Origin: Helicobacter brantae
GTDB taxonomy: Bacteria > Campylobacterota > Campylobacteria > Campylobacterales > Helicobacteraceae
NCBI RefSeq assembly: GCF_003364205.1
Contig: NZ_NXLV01000018.1
Location: forward strand, 1-35,959
Reading direction: 5' to 3'
DNA: 35,959 bases
Below are positions 19,501 to 28,453 of the stretch, in pieces; within the stretch, counting starts at the first letter, position 1; every line of letters starts with the position of its first letter. The translations under genes were made by a program, and so were the position numbers. The notes beneath the pieces were generated by a model. It was not told where the DNA came from, did not search any database, and worked only from the letters and a program-made list of their open reading frames with translations.

Positions 19501-19515
19501 TGTAATATTATTACA
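19501..19515 (-). promoter_or_regulatory. palindromic operator-like site before the Hof gene
   Basis: TGTAATATTATTACA is a perfect 15-bp palindrome 32 bp upstream of the Hof start at 19469. It contains -10-like TAATAT sequences, so a bound repressor would cover the promoter. The AT-rich TAAT-ATTA form recalls metal-regulator sites of Helicobacter, but the regulator cannot be named. Confidence 0.45.
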
Positions 19516-19537
19516 ATATCGACACATTTTGTAAAAC

Positions 19538-20644
19538 CTAAAAATAAAATTGTAAATAAGTTCTCATTTCTCCCTTATCTCTTCCTAGATTCCCAAACTG
19601 CTCTGCCCCCATAATCAATATCAAATCCAGCCCCACCTCAAGATTTTTGATTGGGAAATAGCTAGTTCTTGTCTCCCAACCAAATATGACTTTGGCTTCA
19701 GGGGAAATCGTTGTCCTCATAGAAGTCTTAAGAGAAATATCATATTTAAAATTAAATTTACCAAAGGCATACAATGTCGTCATATTGGCATCAAACAACC
19801 CCGTAGTATCTTCAAACCCCGTATTTTGTCCAAAAATATCAATATCCCTAGCCCCATCAATGGCTGAAACCATTATCCCACCTCCTGCCTCATACCGCCC
19901 TCGTGTATCTTTCCAAGTCAAATCTGACCAATACATCAGACTATCTCCATCGTGTTGCTTATCGTGATAGGCTGTATAGAAAAGCAAAGTCGCTCTTGCT
20001 TGAAGCATACCACTTACATCAGGGAAATAAAAATCCATACTTGCCTTAAGTGCAGGACTCCAAAAGTGATTTGCCACGCTATAAGCATAAGGGGTGAGAA
20101 CCAAAGTAGTATCAGGGATTTTGAAATTTGCACTTGCCCAAAGTCCCCCTATCCAATTCCCTGCCCCCTCAAACATTCTCACTCGATAATAATCAATCCA
20201 AGCAGAGCGATTGATCCAAGTAATTTCATAATCAATCAAAGGGGTGGGAGAATGAAAGAAACTTAGCCCTTGCACATAGTTATTGATCCAATCTCTTTGA
20301 TACTCAAACCTTCCTGCATCAAATCCAAAGTTCAATCTTGTATTGTAGAAATTCACTCCAAGCTCAGGAAACTCAAGCCAAGTTTTATTGTCCCTAAATC
20401 CTCGATTCATTTCATAAAGCTTGGGATTGAACCACATTGAAGCAAAAAATTTATATCCATAAAAATTGGTAGTTTCATATGCAAGTGAGGTGCTAAGATC
20501 AAGGTAAGTGCCATCACCCAAAAAATCAGCATTGAGTAATGTGCCTACATGCCCTTTGAGTTTGCCCTCTTTAAAAGCCCTCCCAATCTCTGAAGAGAAG
20601 AGTAAAAGGGGCAGTAAAAAAAAGAAAATAAATCTCTTAAACAA
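19538..20644 (-). CDS. second Hof-type outer membrane protein
   Basis: A 368-residue outer membrane protein with a short, very hydrophobic signal peptide (MFKRFIFFFLLPLLLFSS) and a terminal YLQFYF. The mature start EIGRAFKEGKLKGHVGTLL, the aromatic strands and the IFGQNTGF segment place it in the same Helicobacter Hof/OprD-like porin group as the gene downstream; both proteins share a FGQNT motif. The start is TTG at 20644, with AAGGAAAG seven bases upstream; no ATG fits the signal peptide better. It is the first gene of a minus-strand run with the other Hof gene and the aminotransferase, and is divergent from the peptide transporter gene. Confidence 0.8.
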   Translation of the reverse strand: MFKRFIFFFLLPLLLFSSEIGRAFKEGKLKGHVGTLLNADFLGDGTYLDLSTSLAYETTNFYGYKFFASMWFNPKLYEMNRGFRDNKTWLEFPELGVNFYNTRLNFGFDAGRFEYQRDWINNYVQGLSFFHSPTPLIDYEITWINRSAWIDYYRVRMFEGAGNWIGGLWASANFKIPDTTLVLTPYAYSVANHFWSPALKASMDFYFPDVSGMLQARATLLFYTAYHDKQHDGDSLMYWSDLTWKDTRGRYEAGGGIMVSAIDGARDIDIFGQNTGFEDTTGLFDANMTTLYAFGKFNFKYDISLKTSMRTTISPEAKVIFGWETRTSYFPIKNLEVGLDLILIMGAEQFGNLGRDKGEMRTYLQFYF

Positions 20645-20836
20645 ATGCTTTCCTTTGAATTTTCAAAACTTAAAGGCAAATATAAGCAAATTCTAGTCCT
20701 ATTTTCATCTCTATCAAAAACTTTTGGCAAAAATCTATACATCTATAAATAAGCACTCCTTCTTTTCTTTTTGTAATTTTCTCACTCAAATAGGAAAAAA
20801 TTTAATATAAAACTTTGAGATAAAAGCAAAATAGAT

Positions 20837-20842
20837 TATAAT
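20837..20842 (+). promoter_or_regulatory. -10 box of the peptide transporter operon
   Basis: A perfect TATAAT at 20837-20842 lies 65 bp upstream of the ATG at 20907 in the 262-bp divergent spacer. AAAGGAAG provides the Shine-Dalgarno just before the ATG. The rest of the spacer is AT-rich with no further recognisable gene. Confidence 0.55.
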
Positions 20843-20906
20843 CGTTAGCATACACACCAAAAAATCTCAATCTTTTGTAGTTAAATACAGAATAGAAAGG
20901 AAGTCA

Positions 20907-22424
20907 ATGACACACAATACTCATCAAAGAAATCTAAATTCCTACTTTATGGGACACCCTAAACCACTATTGAGCTTATTTTTTACTGAACTATGGGAGA
21001 GATTTTCTTTTTATGGGATTCGCCCCTTACTTGTGCTCTATATGGTTGCGACTTTAGGAGAAAATGGCTTAGGACTAGATAGACAAACAGCCTCAGCAAT
21101 TGTGGGAATCTTTGGTGGGTGCATTTACCTAGCCCCTCTTGGAGGTGGGTGGTTGGCTGATAATTGGCTAGGACAGAAAAAAGCCACGCTTTATGGAGCA
21201 GGACTTATGGCTATGGGGCATTTGAGTATCGCCCTTTCAGCGTGGTTTGGGCTTAGTTTCTTTTTTCTGGGATTATCACTCATTGTCTTTGGCACAGGGT
21301 TATTTAAGACTTGTATTTCTGTGATTGTGGGAATGCTCTATAAAGAGGGGGATTCTAGGAGAGATAGTGGGTTTTTGATTTTTTATACTGGTGTAAATAT
21401 CGGAGCATTTATCGCTCCACTCATTACAGGACTTCTCCAAGAGCATTATGGGTGGCATTTGGGATTTGGGATAGGGGGAGTGGGAATGCTCCTCTCTCTT
21501 GTGATTTTCTACTTCAAAGCCATTAGAGATCTTGATGAGTTTTCTAGTGCTTATGGCATAGAGCAAAGCTGGGAGCAACCCAAAAACCCCAAAAAAGTAG
21601 GCAAGTTTCTTGGTGTATTTTTTGCCCTCTTTGGCATTGTCTTTGTTTGCATTGCTCTAGGAATCTTCACAATCAACCCTCAAACCATAGCCAAACATAT
21701 GCTTAGCTTTATTGTGGTGTTTGTGTGTGGATATTTTATCTTTCTAATGTTTTTTGCCAATCTCAACACCCAAGAGAGAAAAAATCTCCTCATCTTGCTT
21801 GTCTTACTCATCTCTGCAAGTGTGTTTTGGTCAACCTTTGAGCAACAATCTCTCTCATTCAATCTCTTTGCAAACGACTATCTCAATCGCAAGTTTTTGG
21901 GCTATGAGATTCCCTCTGTGTGGTTTCAATCCATTAACCCCCTCTTTATCATCATCTTTGCCCCACTCATTGGCTCACTTTGGATCTCTCTCTCCAAAAG
22001 AGGGATTCAAATCAGCAGTTTTTTAAAATTCTCTCTTGGACTATTCCTTACAGGGGTAGGCTATATTGTGATGATTTTTGCCTCCAAAACCCTTCTAGCT
22101 CAAAATGGAGAGCCTGTCTCAATGCTTTGGATGATCTCTGCATACTTTTTCATCACAATGGGGGAGCTATGGCTTAGTCCTGTGGGATTGTCGATGATGA
22201 CTCAAATCGCACCAGAAAAAATCAAAGGACAAAGTATGGGGCTATGGTTTATCGCTGTGGCATTGGGAAATGTCGTAGCAGGGCTTTATGGAGGGGAAGT
22301 GAGAGCAGATAATCTAGCCAATCTTCCTAGCATTTTCTCTCAACTTACCTATATTCTCTTTGGAGCAGGAAGTGTTTTGATTGTTTTATATTTTGTGCTA
22401 AAAGCTAAGAAAATCAAAATCTAA
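20907..22424 (+). CDS. POT-family proton-coupled di-/tripeptide transporter
   Basis: A 505-residue inner-membrane protein of the proton-dependent oligopeptide transporter family (PTR2; DtpT/YdgR-like). The proton-coupling motif ExxERF is present as E28-L-W-E31-R32-F in the first helix, and the second family signature appears as FYTGVNIGAFIAP near residues 155-167. Fourteen or so hydrophobic segments fit the family, and the length is typical. Start ATG 20907 has AAAGGAAG upstream. It is followed after 10 bp by an aminopeptidase P gene, so peptide uptake and X-Pro cleavage are probably co-expressed. Peptide use suits Helicobacter metabolism. Confidence 0.92.
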   Translation: MTHNTHQRNLNSYFMGHPKPLLSLFFTELWERFSFYGIRPLLVLYMVATLGENGLGLDRQTASAIVGIFGGCIYLAPLGGGWLADNWLGQKKATLYGAGLMAMGHLSIALSAWFGLSFFFLGLSLIVFGTGLFKTCISVIVGMLYKEGDSRRDSGFLIFYTGVNIGAFIAPLITGLLQEHYGWHLGFGIGGVGMLLSLVIFYFKAIRDLDEFSSAYGIEQSWEQPKNPKKVGKFLGVFFALFGIVFVCIALGIFTINPQTIAKHMLSFIVVFVCGYFIFLMFFANLNTQERKNLLILLVLLISASVFWSTFEQQSLSFNLFANDYLNRKFLGYEIPSVWFQSINPLFIIIFAPLIGSLWISLSKRGIQISSFLKFSLGLFLTGVGYIVMIFASKTLLAQNGEPVSMLWMISAYFFITMGELWLSPVGLSMMTQIAPEKIKGQSMGLWFIAVALGNVVAGLYGGEVRADNLANLPSIFSQLTYILFGAGSVLIVLYFVLKAKKIKI

Positions 22425-22434
22425 GGAGAGAGTG

Positions 22435-24222
22435 ATGAATCCTCACAAACAACGCCTAGAGCAAATACGAGAGATGATGAGAGTGGAGGGAATTGATGCG
22501 TATATTCTCCCAATGAGTGATCCACATTTAAGCGAGTATATCCCCTCATTTTGGAAAGGGATTGAGTGGCTTTGTGGATTTAGTGGTTCAGCAGGAGTTT
22601 TGCTCATCACACAAAAAGAAGCTAGTCTTTGGACTGATGGACGCTATTGGCTTCAAGCCCAAAAACAGCTCCAAGATACGGGATTTGTCTTGCAAAAAGC
22701 CACAAAAGATCACACCTACACCTCCTATCTTCTCTCTCTTCTCCCTCCCTCTAGTGTTGTGGGGATTGATGGGAGGATTTTTAGCCTAAAGGCTAAGAGC
22801 GAGTTAGAATCTCTTTTACACTCTGCTCATATCTCTCTGCACTCACAATGCGATCTGCTCTCCCCTCTCTGGCAAAATCGCCCCCCACTTCAAAGAGAGC
22901 CAATCTTTGAGCACCCCCTAGAGTATGCCCTCCAAGATAGAGGGCAAAAACTCTCTACTATTAGAGAGAAGCTTAGAGAGTGTGGGGCTGATAGCCATCT
23001 CATCGCTTCACTTGAAGACATTGCGTGGATTAGCAATCTTAGAGGAAGCGATATTGAGTGCAATCCTGTGTTTATGAGCTATCTTTTGATTGAAGGTTTA
23101 AATACCTATCTTTTTATCCAAGAAGGCACACTCTCTGAAGAGTTGCAAAAGAAATTGGAGAGCGAGGGATTTATCATCAAAAGATATGAGGAGATTGAAG
23201 AGCATTTGAAGGGATTGAGGGAGAGAAAAATCCTGCTTGATCCTGAGAGGATTCCAAGCTCTCTCTCACAAATCCTACACCCTAGCAACACCCTCATACA
23301 AGAATACAATCCAAGCCTATTTCTCAAATCTATCAAAAGCAAAGAGCAAATAGAGCATATCAAAAACGCAATGGAGCAAGATGGTGTGGCTTTGTGTCAT
23401 CTAGGCATTTGGCTAGAGGAGAGCTTGAGAAGTGGGGAGAGGATAAGTGAGCTAGATATCGAGTCCAAACTTCACTCCCTTAGGGCTTCTCATTCACTCT
23501 TTTGGGGAGATAGCTTCAATACCATTGTCGGATTTAATGCCAATGGGGCCCAATGTCATTATAGAGCTACAAAAGAGAGCTACTCTTATATTGATGATAA
23601 GGGATTTTTGCTCCTAGATAGTGGAGGAAGCTATCTCAATGGCACGACAGACATCACACGAGTTTTCCCCATAGGAGAAATAAGCAAAGAGCAAAAAAGG
23701 GATTATACATTGGTGCTAAAAGCTCATATCGCAATGAGTTCAAGCGTGTTTCCTCAAGGCATTGCAATGCCCTTGCTTGATGCACTCACTAGAGCTCCAT
23801 TGTGGAAATATCATCTTGACTACGCTCATGGTACAGGGCATGGGGTGGGATACTTCCTCAATGTCCATGAAGGTCCTCAAGTGCTTTCTTATTTTGCTCC
23901 ACCACTAGAGAAAAGCAAAGTCTATGAGGGAATGATCACCTCAATTGAACCAGGGATTTATAGAGAGGGGAAATGGGGAATCAGACTTGAAAACCTTGTA
24001 GTAACGCAACTTGATGGAGTGAGTGAAGAGGGAAGAGAGTTTTTGAGATTTGAGGCCTTAAGTCTTTATCCTTTTGAGAGAGAGTGCTTGGAGCTAGAGC
24101 TACTAGAGAAGAGTGAGAGAGAGTGGATCAACTCCTATCATCAAGAGGTTTATAGCAGACTTTCAAAGTACCTAGATTCAAAAATGCAAAAGTGGTTAGA
24201 AAAAAAATGTGAGCGTTTATAG
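22435..24222 (+). CDS. pepP: Xaa-Pro aminopeptidase (aminopeptidase P, M24B)
   Basis: A 595-residue cytoplasmic metallopeptidase that removes the N-terminal residue from peptides with proline in position two. It has the long three-domain form of aminopeptidase P (two N-terminal creatinase-like domains, then the pita-bread domain). The dinuclear metal ligands are visible: Asp in LLLDSGG and TTDITRVF, His in GTGHGVGYFLNVHEGP, Glu in SIEPGIY and Glu in GIRLENLV. I start at ATG 22435 because AAGGAG (22423-22428) is spaced correctly for it; the GTG at 22432 is too close. It lies 10 bp after the peptide transporter gene, in the same operon, which gives a coherent peptide-scavenging pair. Confidence 0.92.
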   Translation: MNPHKQRLEQIREMMRVEGIDAYILPMSDPHLSEYIPSFWKGIEWLCGFSGSAGVLLITQKEASLWTDGRYWLQAQKQLQDTGFVLQKATKDHTYTSYLLSLLPPSSVVGIDGRIFSLKAKSELESLLHSAHISLHSQCDLLSPLWQNRPPLQREPIFEHPLEYALQDRGQKLSTIREKLRECGADSHLIASLEDIAWISNLRGSDIECNPVFMSYLLIEGLNTYLFIQEGTLSEELQKKLESEGFIIKRYEEIEEHLKGLRERKILLDPERIPSSLSQILHPSNTLIQEYNPSLFLKSIKSKEQIEHIKNAMEQDGVALCHLGIWLEESLRSGERISELDIESKLHSLRASHSLFWGDSFNTIVGFNANGAQCHYRATKESYSYIDDKGFLLLDSGGSYLNGTTDITRVFPIGEISKEQKRDYTLVLKAHIAMSSSVFPQGIAMPLLDALTRAPLWKYHLDYAHGTGHGVGYFLNVHEGPQVLSYFAPPLEKSKVYEGMITSIEPGIYREGKWGIRLENLVVTQLDGVSEEGREFLRFEALSLYPFERECLELELLEKSEREWINSYHQEVYSRLSKYLDSKMQKWLEKKCERL

Positions 24223-24245
24223 AGAGGTTTTTACCCCCTCTATAC
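24218..24245 (+). terminator. weak terminator-like hairpin after pepP
   Basis: TATAGAGAGG overlapping the pepP stop pairs with CCCCTCTATA across a T-rich loop (one mismatch). There is no T-run after the stem, so termination is uncertain. The rest of the 222-bp gap to 24445 holds only the promoter at 24401-24411. Confidence 0.3.
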
Positions 24246-24400
24246 AATTACCTCTTTAGAAAATAAGCCAATGCTTAAATTCCAAAAAACAAAAATAAAG
24301 CCCTCCCCCTAGACTTTGAGATGTCTCCTTTTGGGAGAGGGGAACTAATAGTGACATTTCCAAGCAAAAATGGCTAGAAAGAGATTTTAAGCACAGCTTC

Positions 24401-24411
24401 TATGATAGAAT
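24401..24411 (+). promoter_or_regulatory. promoter of the GNAT toxin-like pair
   Basis: TATGATAGAAT gives an extended -10 (TAGAAT) 34 bp upstream of the ATG at 24445. It matches the style of the other promoters in this window. Confidence 0.5.
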
Positions 24412-24444
24412 CTCTAAAATTTTAGAAGTGCTTAGGGATTTTCA

Positions 24445-24609
24445 ATGAAAAAATCAATCAAGAAAAAAAATCTATTTGAAACCATTGTGTTTGCTCACAA
24501 AAATAAAGCCAATGAGAATATTACAAAGCTCATTATAAAAGCAAAAGAAGAGAAGCCAAAACATTATGCAAAAGTGCAACTTTGCCATCCTAGCGATCTG
24601 AGTCTTTAG
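24445..24609 (+). CDS. 54-residue basic protein, candidate antitoxin of GNAT module
   Basis: A short ORF of 54 codons beginning MKKSIKKKNLFETIVF and ending HPSDLSL, preceded by TAGGGA seven bases before the ATG. It is Lys-rich and contains a predicted helical stretch (NENITKLIIKAKEEK). Its TAG shares one base with the GTG start of the acetyltransferase gene (TAGTG), so the two are translationally coupled. GNAT toxins of the TacT/AtaT type are normally preceded by a small DNA-binding antitoxin, and this protein holds that position; it is shorter than the usual ribbon-helix-helix partner (about 90 residues) and I do not recognise the fold. It could also be a truncated remnant. Confidence 0.6.
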   Translation: MKKSIKKKNLFETIVFAHKNKANENITKLIIKAKEEKPKHYAKVQLCHPSDLSL

Positions 24610-25145
24610 TGCAAACTTATTCTTTGGGAGAATTGCTTCATTTTCATCAAAAAGAAAAAATAGAGAAGAAAATAAAAGATTTTAGATGCAAAGATAAGAG
24701 CATCAATCATTTTTTTACAAAAAAAGCCATCATTTTTGAAGAAAAACACATATGCAGAACCTATATCAATTGGGAAGCAGATAGTATCGATTCATTCTTC
24801 TCTATTGCGATGGGTATCATTGCAAAAGAGAGCATCAAGAAAGAAACCGCAAAACTCATCTTTGACTCCATAAACACAAAGCAAAAAACCCATATTCCTG
24901 TTTTTTTATTGGCACAATTGGCAAAAAGAATGGAGAGTAAAAGTATTGGAAACACTCTAGTAAATCAAGCAATGGGGCTTATCTATGAAATACAAAGCAG
25001 AATTGGTGGTGCCCTAATTGTCGTTGATGCTATCAATCAAGAAAAAATTATCAAGCTTTATAGAGAATTTGATTTTCAAGAAATTGAAGAGAGCAAAGAT
25101 AAAAAGATTGTCAAAATGATGCACTACATTTCCACAGCCCTATAA
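24609..25145 (+). CDS. GNAT-family acetyltransferase, toxin-like (TacT/AtaT type)
   Basis: A 178-residue protein with the layout of GNAT toxins that acetylate aminoacyl-tRNA: an N-terminal FRCKDKSINHFFTKKA block (the toxin family has F-C-x-x-x-LN-WL), a central THIPVFLLAQLA strand matching IPV-LLGRLAV, and a C-terminal ALIVVDAINQEKIIKLYREFDF matching the LVHALD-A-FYERFGF end. The acetyl-CoA loop, normally QGRGLG, reads ESKSIGNTL, so the usual glycines are partly lost; activity is uncertain. The GTG start overlaps the stop of the 54-residue gene. Its 3' end overlaps the convergent radical SAM gene by 22 bp, suggesting a late insertion into the end of a conserved operon. Confidence 0.75.
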   Translation: MQTYSLGELLHFHQKEKIEKKIKDFRCKDKSINHFFTKKAIIFEEKHICRTYINWEADSIDSFFSIAMGIIAKESIKKETAKLIFDSINTKQKTHIPVFLLAQLAKRMESKSIGNTLVNQAMGLIYEIQSRIGGALIVVDAINQEKIIKLYREFDFQEIEESKDKKIVKMMHYISTAL

Positions 25146-25966
25146 GTGCATCTCTTGCACTGCTCCTCGACTGCCACTCCCCTCTCAAAGCCCCTCTTTA
25201 TAGCTATTGCTCTAGGAGAGGAAAGGATTTGATCCAAAGATTGGGTATGCAAATCCCCCAAAGCAATCCCCCCATCACAATCAATACAGCAAGGCACGAC
25301 AACCCCATTGGCAAGAATCCCCACTTGAGAGAGAAGTCCATAGCACTTTTTGCTCACTTCTCCACTTCTCCCCTCTTGCTCAGCCCTCACCCACTCAAAG
25401 CTTTTGGTTAGGAGCAAAAAGACCCTATAAGCTAATCGCACCCTCCCCTTCTGCTCTAGCTCATCTCTCACTCCAAACCTCTCACAAAGCCTTTTTGCCA
25501 AAGTGGGATTCAGTCTGTTTTCGTGCATTCTAAGATTGATAAATGTTTGAGAGTGCAAGTTTTGATGAGCTTCAATCAACTCTAAACATCTCTCTATCAC
25601 CCTCTCTCTCACTTCTTCCCTCACCTCTTCTAATGCACTCAAAGAAATGCTTATCTGCCTAATAGGTGGAGAGAGAAGCAAAGAGGGAGCAAAACGATGA
25701 ATATATAACCCACTTGTTACGATTTCCACAGGGAGATTATATTTTTCTGCGATTGAGAGGTATTGAGGGAGATTGCTTAGATAGAGGGGATCTCCAAGGA
25801 GATGAAAAGTAATATTTTGAGTAAATGGAGAGATTTGAGTGCAAACCCTCTCAAAAAACTCCACCCCCATTTCCCCCCTCCTGCCTTTGGGTGCAGGACA
25901 AAATGAGCATTTAAGCCCACAAAAATCACTTAGCTCAACATAAGTGCGAATAAATGGCTTAGACAT
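25124..25966 (-). CDS. radical SAM/SPASM-domain protein
   Basis: A 280-residue iron-sulfur enzyme of unknown substrate. The radical SAM cluster motif is C16-x3-C20-x2-C23 (CGLKCSFC), followed by a HLLGDPL segment in the place of the GGEP motif. The C-terminal third has SPASM-type cysteines: KKCYG, VVPCCIDCDG and the final CKRC, which would hold auxiliary clusters. It is the last gene of the long minus-strand operon; its ATG overlaps the end of ychF by 8 bp. Its 3' end overlaps the convergent GNAT gene by 22 bp. SPASM proteins modify peptides or serve in cofactor maturation; no peptide substrate gene is apparent nearby. Confidence 0.85.
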   Translation of the reverse strand: MSKPFIRTYVELSDFCGLKCSFCPAPKGRRGEMGVEFFERVCTQISPFTQNITFHLLGDPLYLSNLPQYLSIAEKYNLPVEIVTSGLYIHRFAPSLLLSPPIRQISISLSALEEVREEVRERVIERCLELIEAHQNLHSQTFINLRMHENRLNPTLAKRLCERFGVRDELEQKGRVRLAYRVFLLLTKSFEWVRAEQEGRSGEVSKKCYGLLSQVGILANGVVVPCCIDCDGGIALGDLHTQSLDQILSSPRAIAIKRGFERGVAVEEQCKRCTYRAVEM

Positions 25967-27059
25967 TGAATCTGAAATGCATTACATCGCCATCTTGCAC
26001 GATATATTCTTTGCCCTCCACTCTCATTGCTCCTGCCTCTTTGGCTTTGGCTTCCCCACCATATTTGATAAAGTCCTCATAAGCAATCGTTTCAGCTCGG
26101 ATAAAGCCTTTTTCAAAGTCTTTGTGGATAACCCCTGCAGCTACTGGAGCACTATCACCTCGATGAATTGTCCAAGCCCTCACTTCTTTCACCCCTGCTG
26201 TAAAATAGCTAATAAGCCCCAACTTTTCAAAGCCCTTTTGGATAATCTGCTCCAAGCCACTCATCTCACAGCCCAAAGAGCCTAAAAACTCTGCTCTCTC
26301 CCCCTCACTCATTCCCACCATTTCCTCTTCTAGCTTAGAGCAAAGTTTGATAACTTCACAGCCATTATTTGAAGCAAACTCTTTGAGAGCCTTGACATAG
26401 GCATTGTCCTCTCCTAGCTCATCTTCTCCTACATTTGCCCCATAAATTACTTCTTTATTGGTAAGAAATCTCAACTCTTTATTGATCTCAACAAAAGCCT
26501 CGCTTTCTTTGTCAGAGAAAGTCCTAGCAGGTTTGCCCTCTTCTAGGTGAGCTTTGAGTGAGAGTGCGACATCTAGCATTGCTTTGGCGTTTTTATCAGC
26601 TTTGCTTTGTCGCTCTAATCTCTCAATACGCTTTTGCAAGGTTTGAAGATCTGCAAAAAGAAGTTCAAGCTCGATGATTTCCACATCACTCACAGGATCT
26701 ACTCTCCCCTCCACATGCACCACATTTTCATCATCAAAACATCGCACAATATGCAAAATCACATCAGTTTCTTTGATATTTCCCAAAAATTGATTCCCTA
26801 GCCCCTCACCTTTACTTGCCCCCCTCACAAGTCCTGCAATATCCACAAACTCCACTACTGAATGCTGAATGCGTTCAGGATTGACGATTTTGGCTAACTC
26901 ATCTAGTCTTTTATCAGGCACAGGCACGATAGCACGATTTGGCTCAATGGTGCAGAAAGGATAATTTGCTGCTTGAGCATTTTGAGTCTGACTAAGGGCA
27001 TTAAAAGTGGTAGATTTCCCTACATTGGGGAGTCCGACGATTCCGATTGATAGTCCCAT
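25959..27059 (-). CDS. ychF: YchF, Obg-family redox-regulated ATPase
   Basis: A 366-residue cytoplasmic P-loop protein that binds ribosomes and prefers ATP to GTP. Walker A is GLPNVGKST (9-17), the switch II region carries DIAGLVRGASKGEGLGN, and the altered base-recognition motif is NKEV rather than NKxD, which explains the ATP preference of the family. The central coiled-coil (ERLERQSKADKNAKAML) and the C-terminal TGS-like domain (residues about 280-366, ending VMHFRFNV) are present. Its ATG shares one base with the pepA stop (TAATG), and its end overlaps the radical SAM gene, so the three are coupled. Confidence 0.96.
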   Translation of the reverse strand: MGLSIGIVGLPNVGKSTTFNALSQTQNAQAANYPFCTIEPNRAIVPVPDKRLDELAKIVNPERIQHSVVEFVDIAGLVRGASKGEGLGNQFLGNIKETDVILHIVRCFDDENVVHVEGRVDPVSDVEIIELELLFADLQTLQKRIERLERQSKADKNAKAMLDVALSLKAHLEEGKPARTFSDKESEAFVEINKELRFLTNKEVIYGANVGEDELGEDNAYVKALKEFASNNGCEVIKLCSKLEEEMVGMSEGERAEFLGSLGCEMSGLEQIIQKGFEKLGLISYFTAGVKEVRAWTIHRGDSAPVAAGVIHKDFEKGFIRAETIAYEDFIKYGGEAKAKEAGAMRVEGKEYIVQDGDVMHFRFNV

Positions 27060-28453
27060 TACTTCTCCTCACACAAAGAGATAGCAAACTCTACACACGC
27101 CCTTACCCCTGCACCACTTCCCCCATAAGGATTGATATCCCACTCTCTCTCCACATACGCTGGACCTGCGATATCAAGGTGTAGCCATTTTTGCTCATTT
27201 TCTTTTCTGATAAACTCTGAGAGGAACATTCCTGCACTAATCGCTCCTCCATAGCGATTGGAAGCTACATTGCAAATATCTGCGATTTTTGAATCAATGA
27301 GTTTGCGAATATGGGAGTTGAAAGGCAGTTTAGCCACTAGCTCACCGCTTTTGAGTGCCTCTCTCTCAAACACACTCTTTAGCTCCTCATTGTGCCCCAT
27401 TATCCCAAAGGTATATTCTCCAAGCCCCACGACACACGCACCTGTAAGAGTAGCCAAATCGATAAGATAATCAGGAGCAAGATCTTGGGCATAACTCAAA
27501 CAATCCACTAGTACCAATCGCCCCTCTGCATCGGTGTTTCTCACCTCAATACTCTTGCCCTCTCTTGAGCTAAGCACATCATCAGGCTTATAAGCATTCC
27601 CCCCAATCATATTCTCCACTGCTCCGATGATTGTATGCACCTCTAGAGGAAGATTTAATCTTGCAATTGCTAGGATAATCCCCAAAGACGCACACCCTCC
27701 ACTTTTATCAGCTTTCATCGTAACCATAAACTCTGAGGGCTTAAGGCTCAAACCTCCACTATCATAAGTCAAGCCCTTACCCACAAAGACTAGCTTAGCT
27801 TTGGCATTTTTGGGTTTGTAGCTGAGGTGGATTACCTTTGGCTCTTCACTTGAAGCTCTTGCCACTGAGAGGAGTGAGTGCATTTTTTCTCTCTCTATCT
27901 CCTTTTTGTCTAGCACCTTGCACTCAATCCCAAGCTTTTGAGCCTCGCTTTTGGAGATTTCAGCCAAATAGCTTGGAGTGGCATCACAAGGGGGAGTATT
28001 GACTAAATCTCGCACCAATTTTAGGCTATCAAAGAGGATTTGAGCTTTCTCAATAAGCTTTTGAGAGAGATTGCTAAAGCAAAGAGTTTGAAGGGTGAAA
28101 GGCTTTTTCTCACTTTTGTATTTATCAAACTCATAGCTCCCACTCAAAGCCCCTAGAGTGATTGCATAATCTAGCTCTTCATCTAAGAAAGTGGGGATTT
28201 TCACACTTTTGTAAGTGAGGGCATTGAGGTATCTTACTGCCTTATATGCCCCCTCACGCAAACAATCGCTATTTTTTTGAGCCACATTGACATAGAGTGT
28301 CTTGCTCCCCTGCACCAAAGCCATATCTTTGAAATTCAACTCTTGCAAGATTGTTTTATCTGCTAGATTATCAAGGTTTTTGTCCCACACCCACGCCACA
28401 GAGCAATCTGCTTGTATGCTCTCAAAATTTTCTTTAAAAACTTCTATTTTCAT
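27059..28453 (-). CDS. pepA: cytosol (leucyl) aminopeptidase, M17
   Basis: A 464-residue zinc/manganese exopeptidase that releases N-terminal residues from peptides. The M17 signature NTDAEGRLVLVD is intact, and the metal/catalytic segments GKGLTYDSGGLSLKPS and MKADKSGGCASLG are seen upstream of it. The length and the two-domain layout match the family. The ATG overlaps the dedA stop by four bases (ATGA), with AAGGA in the end of dedA. Members of this family in some bacteria also bind DNA, which cannot be judged here. Confidence 0.96.
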   Translation of the reverse strand: MKIEVFKENFESIQADCSVAWVWDKNLDNLADKTILQELNFKDMALVQGSKTLYVNVAQKNSDCLREGAYKAVRYLNALTYKSVKIPTFLDEELDYAITLGALSGSYEFDKYKSEKKPFTLQTLCFSNLSQKLIEKAQILFDSLKLVRDLVNTPPCDATPSYLAEISKSEAQKLGIECKVLDKKEIEREKMHSLLSVARASSEEPKVIHLSYKPKNAKAKLVFVGKGLTYDSGGLSLKPSEFMVTMKADKSGGCASLGIILAIARLNLPLEVHTIIGAVENMIGGNAYKPDDVLSSREGKSIEVRNTDAEGRLVLVDCLSYAQDLAPDYLIDLATLTGACVVGLGEYTFGIMGHNEELKSVFEREALKSGELVAKLPFNSHIRKLIDSKIADICNVASNRYGGAISAGMFLSEFIRKENEQKWLHLDIAGPAYVEREWDINPYGGSGAGVRACVEFAISLCEEK

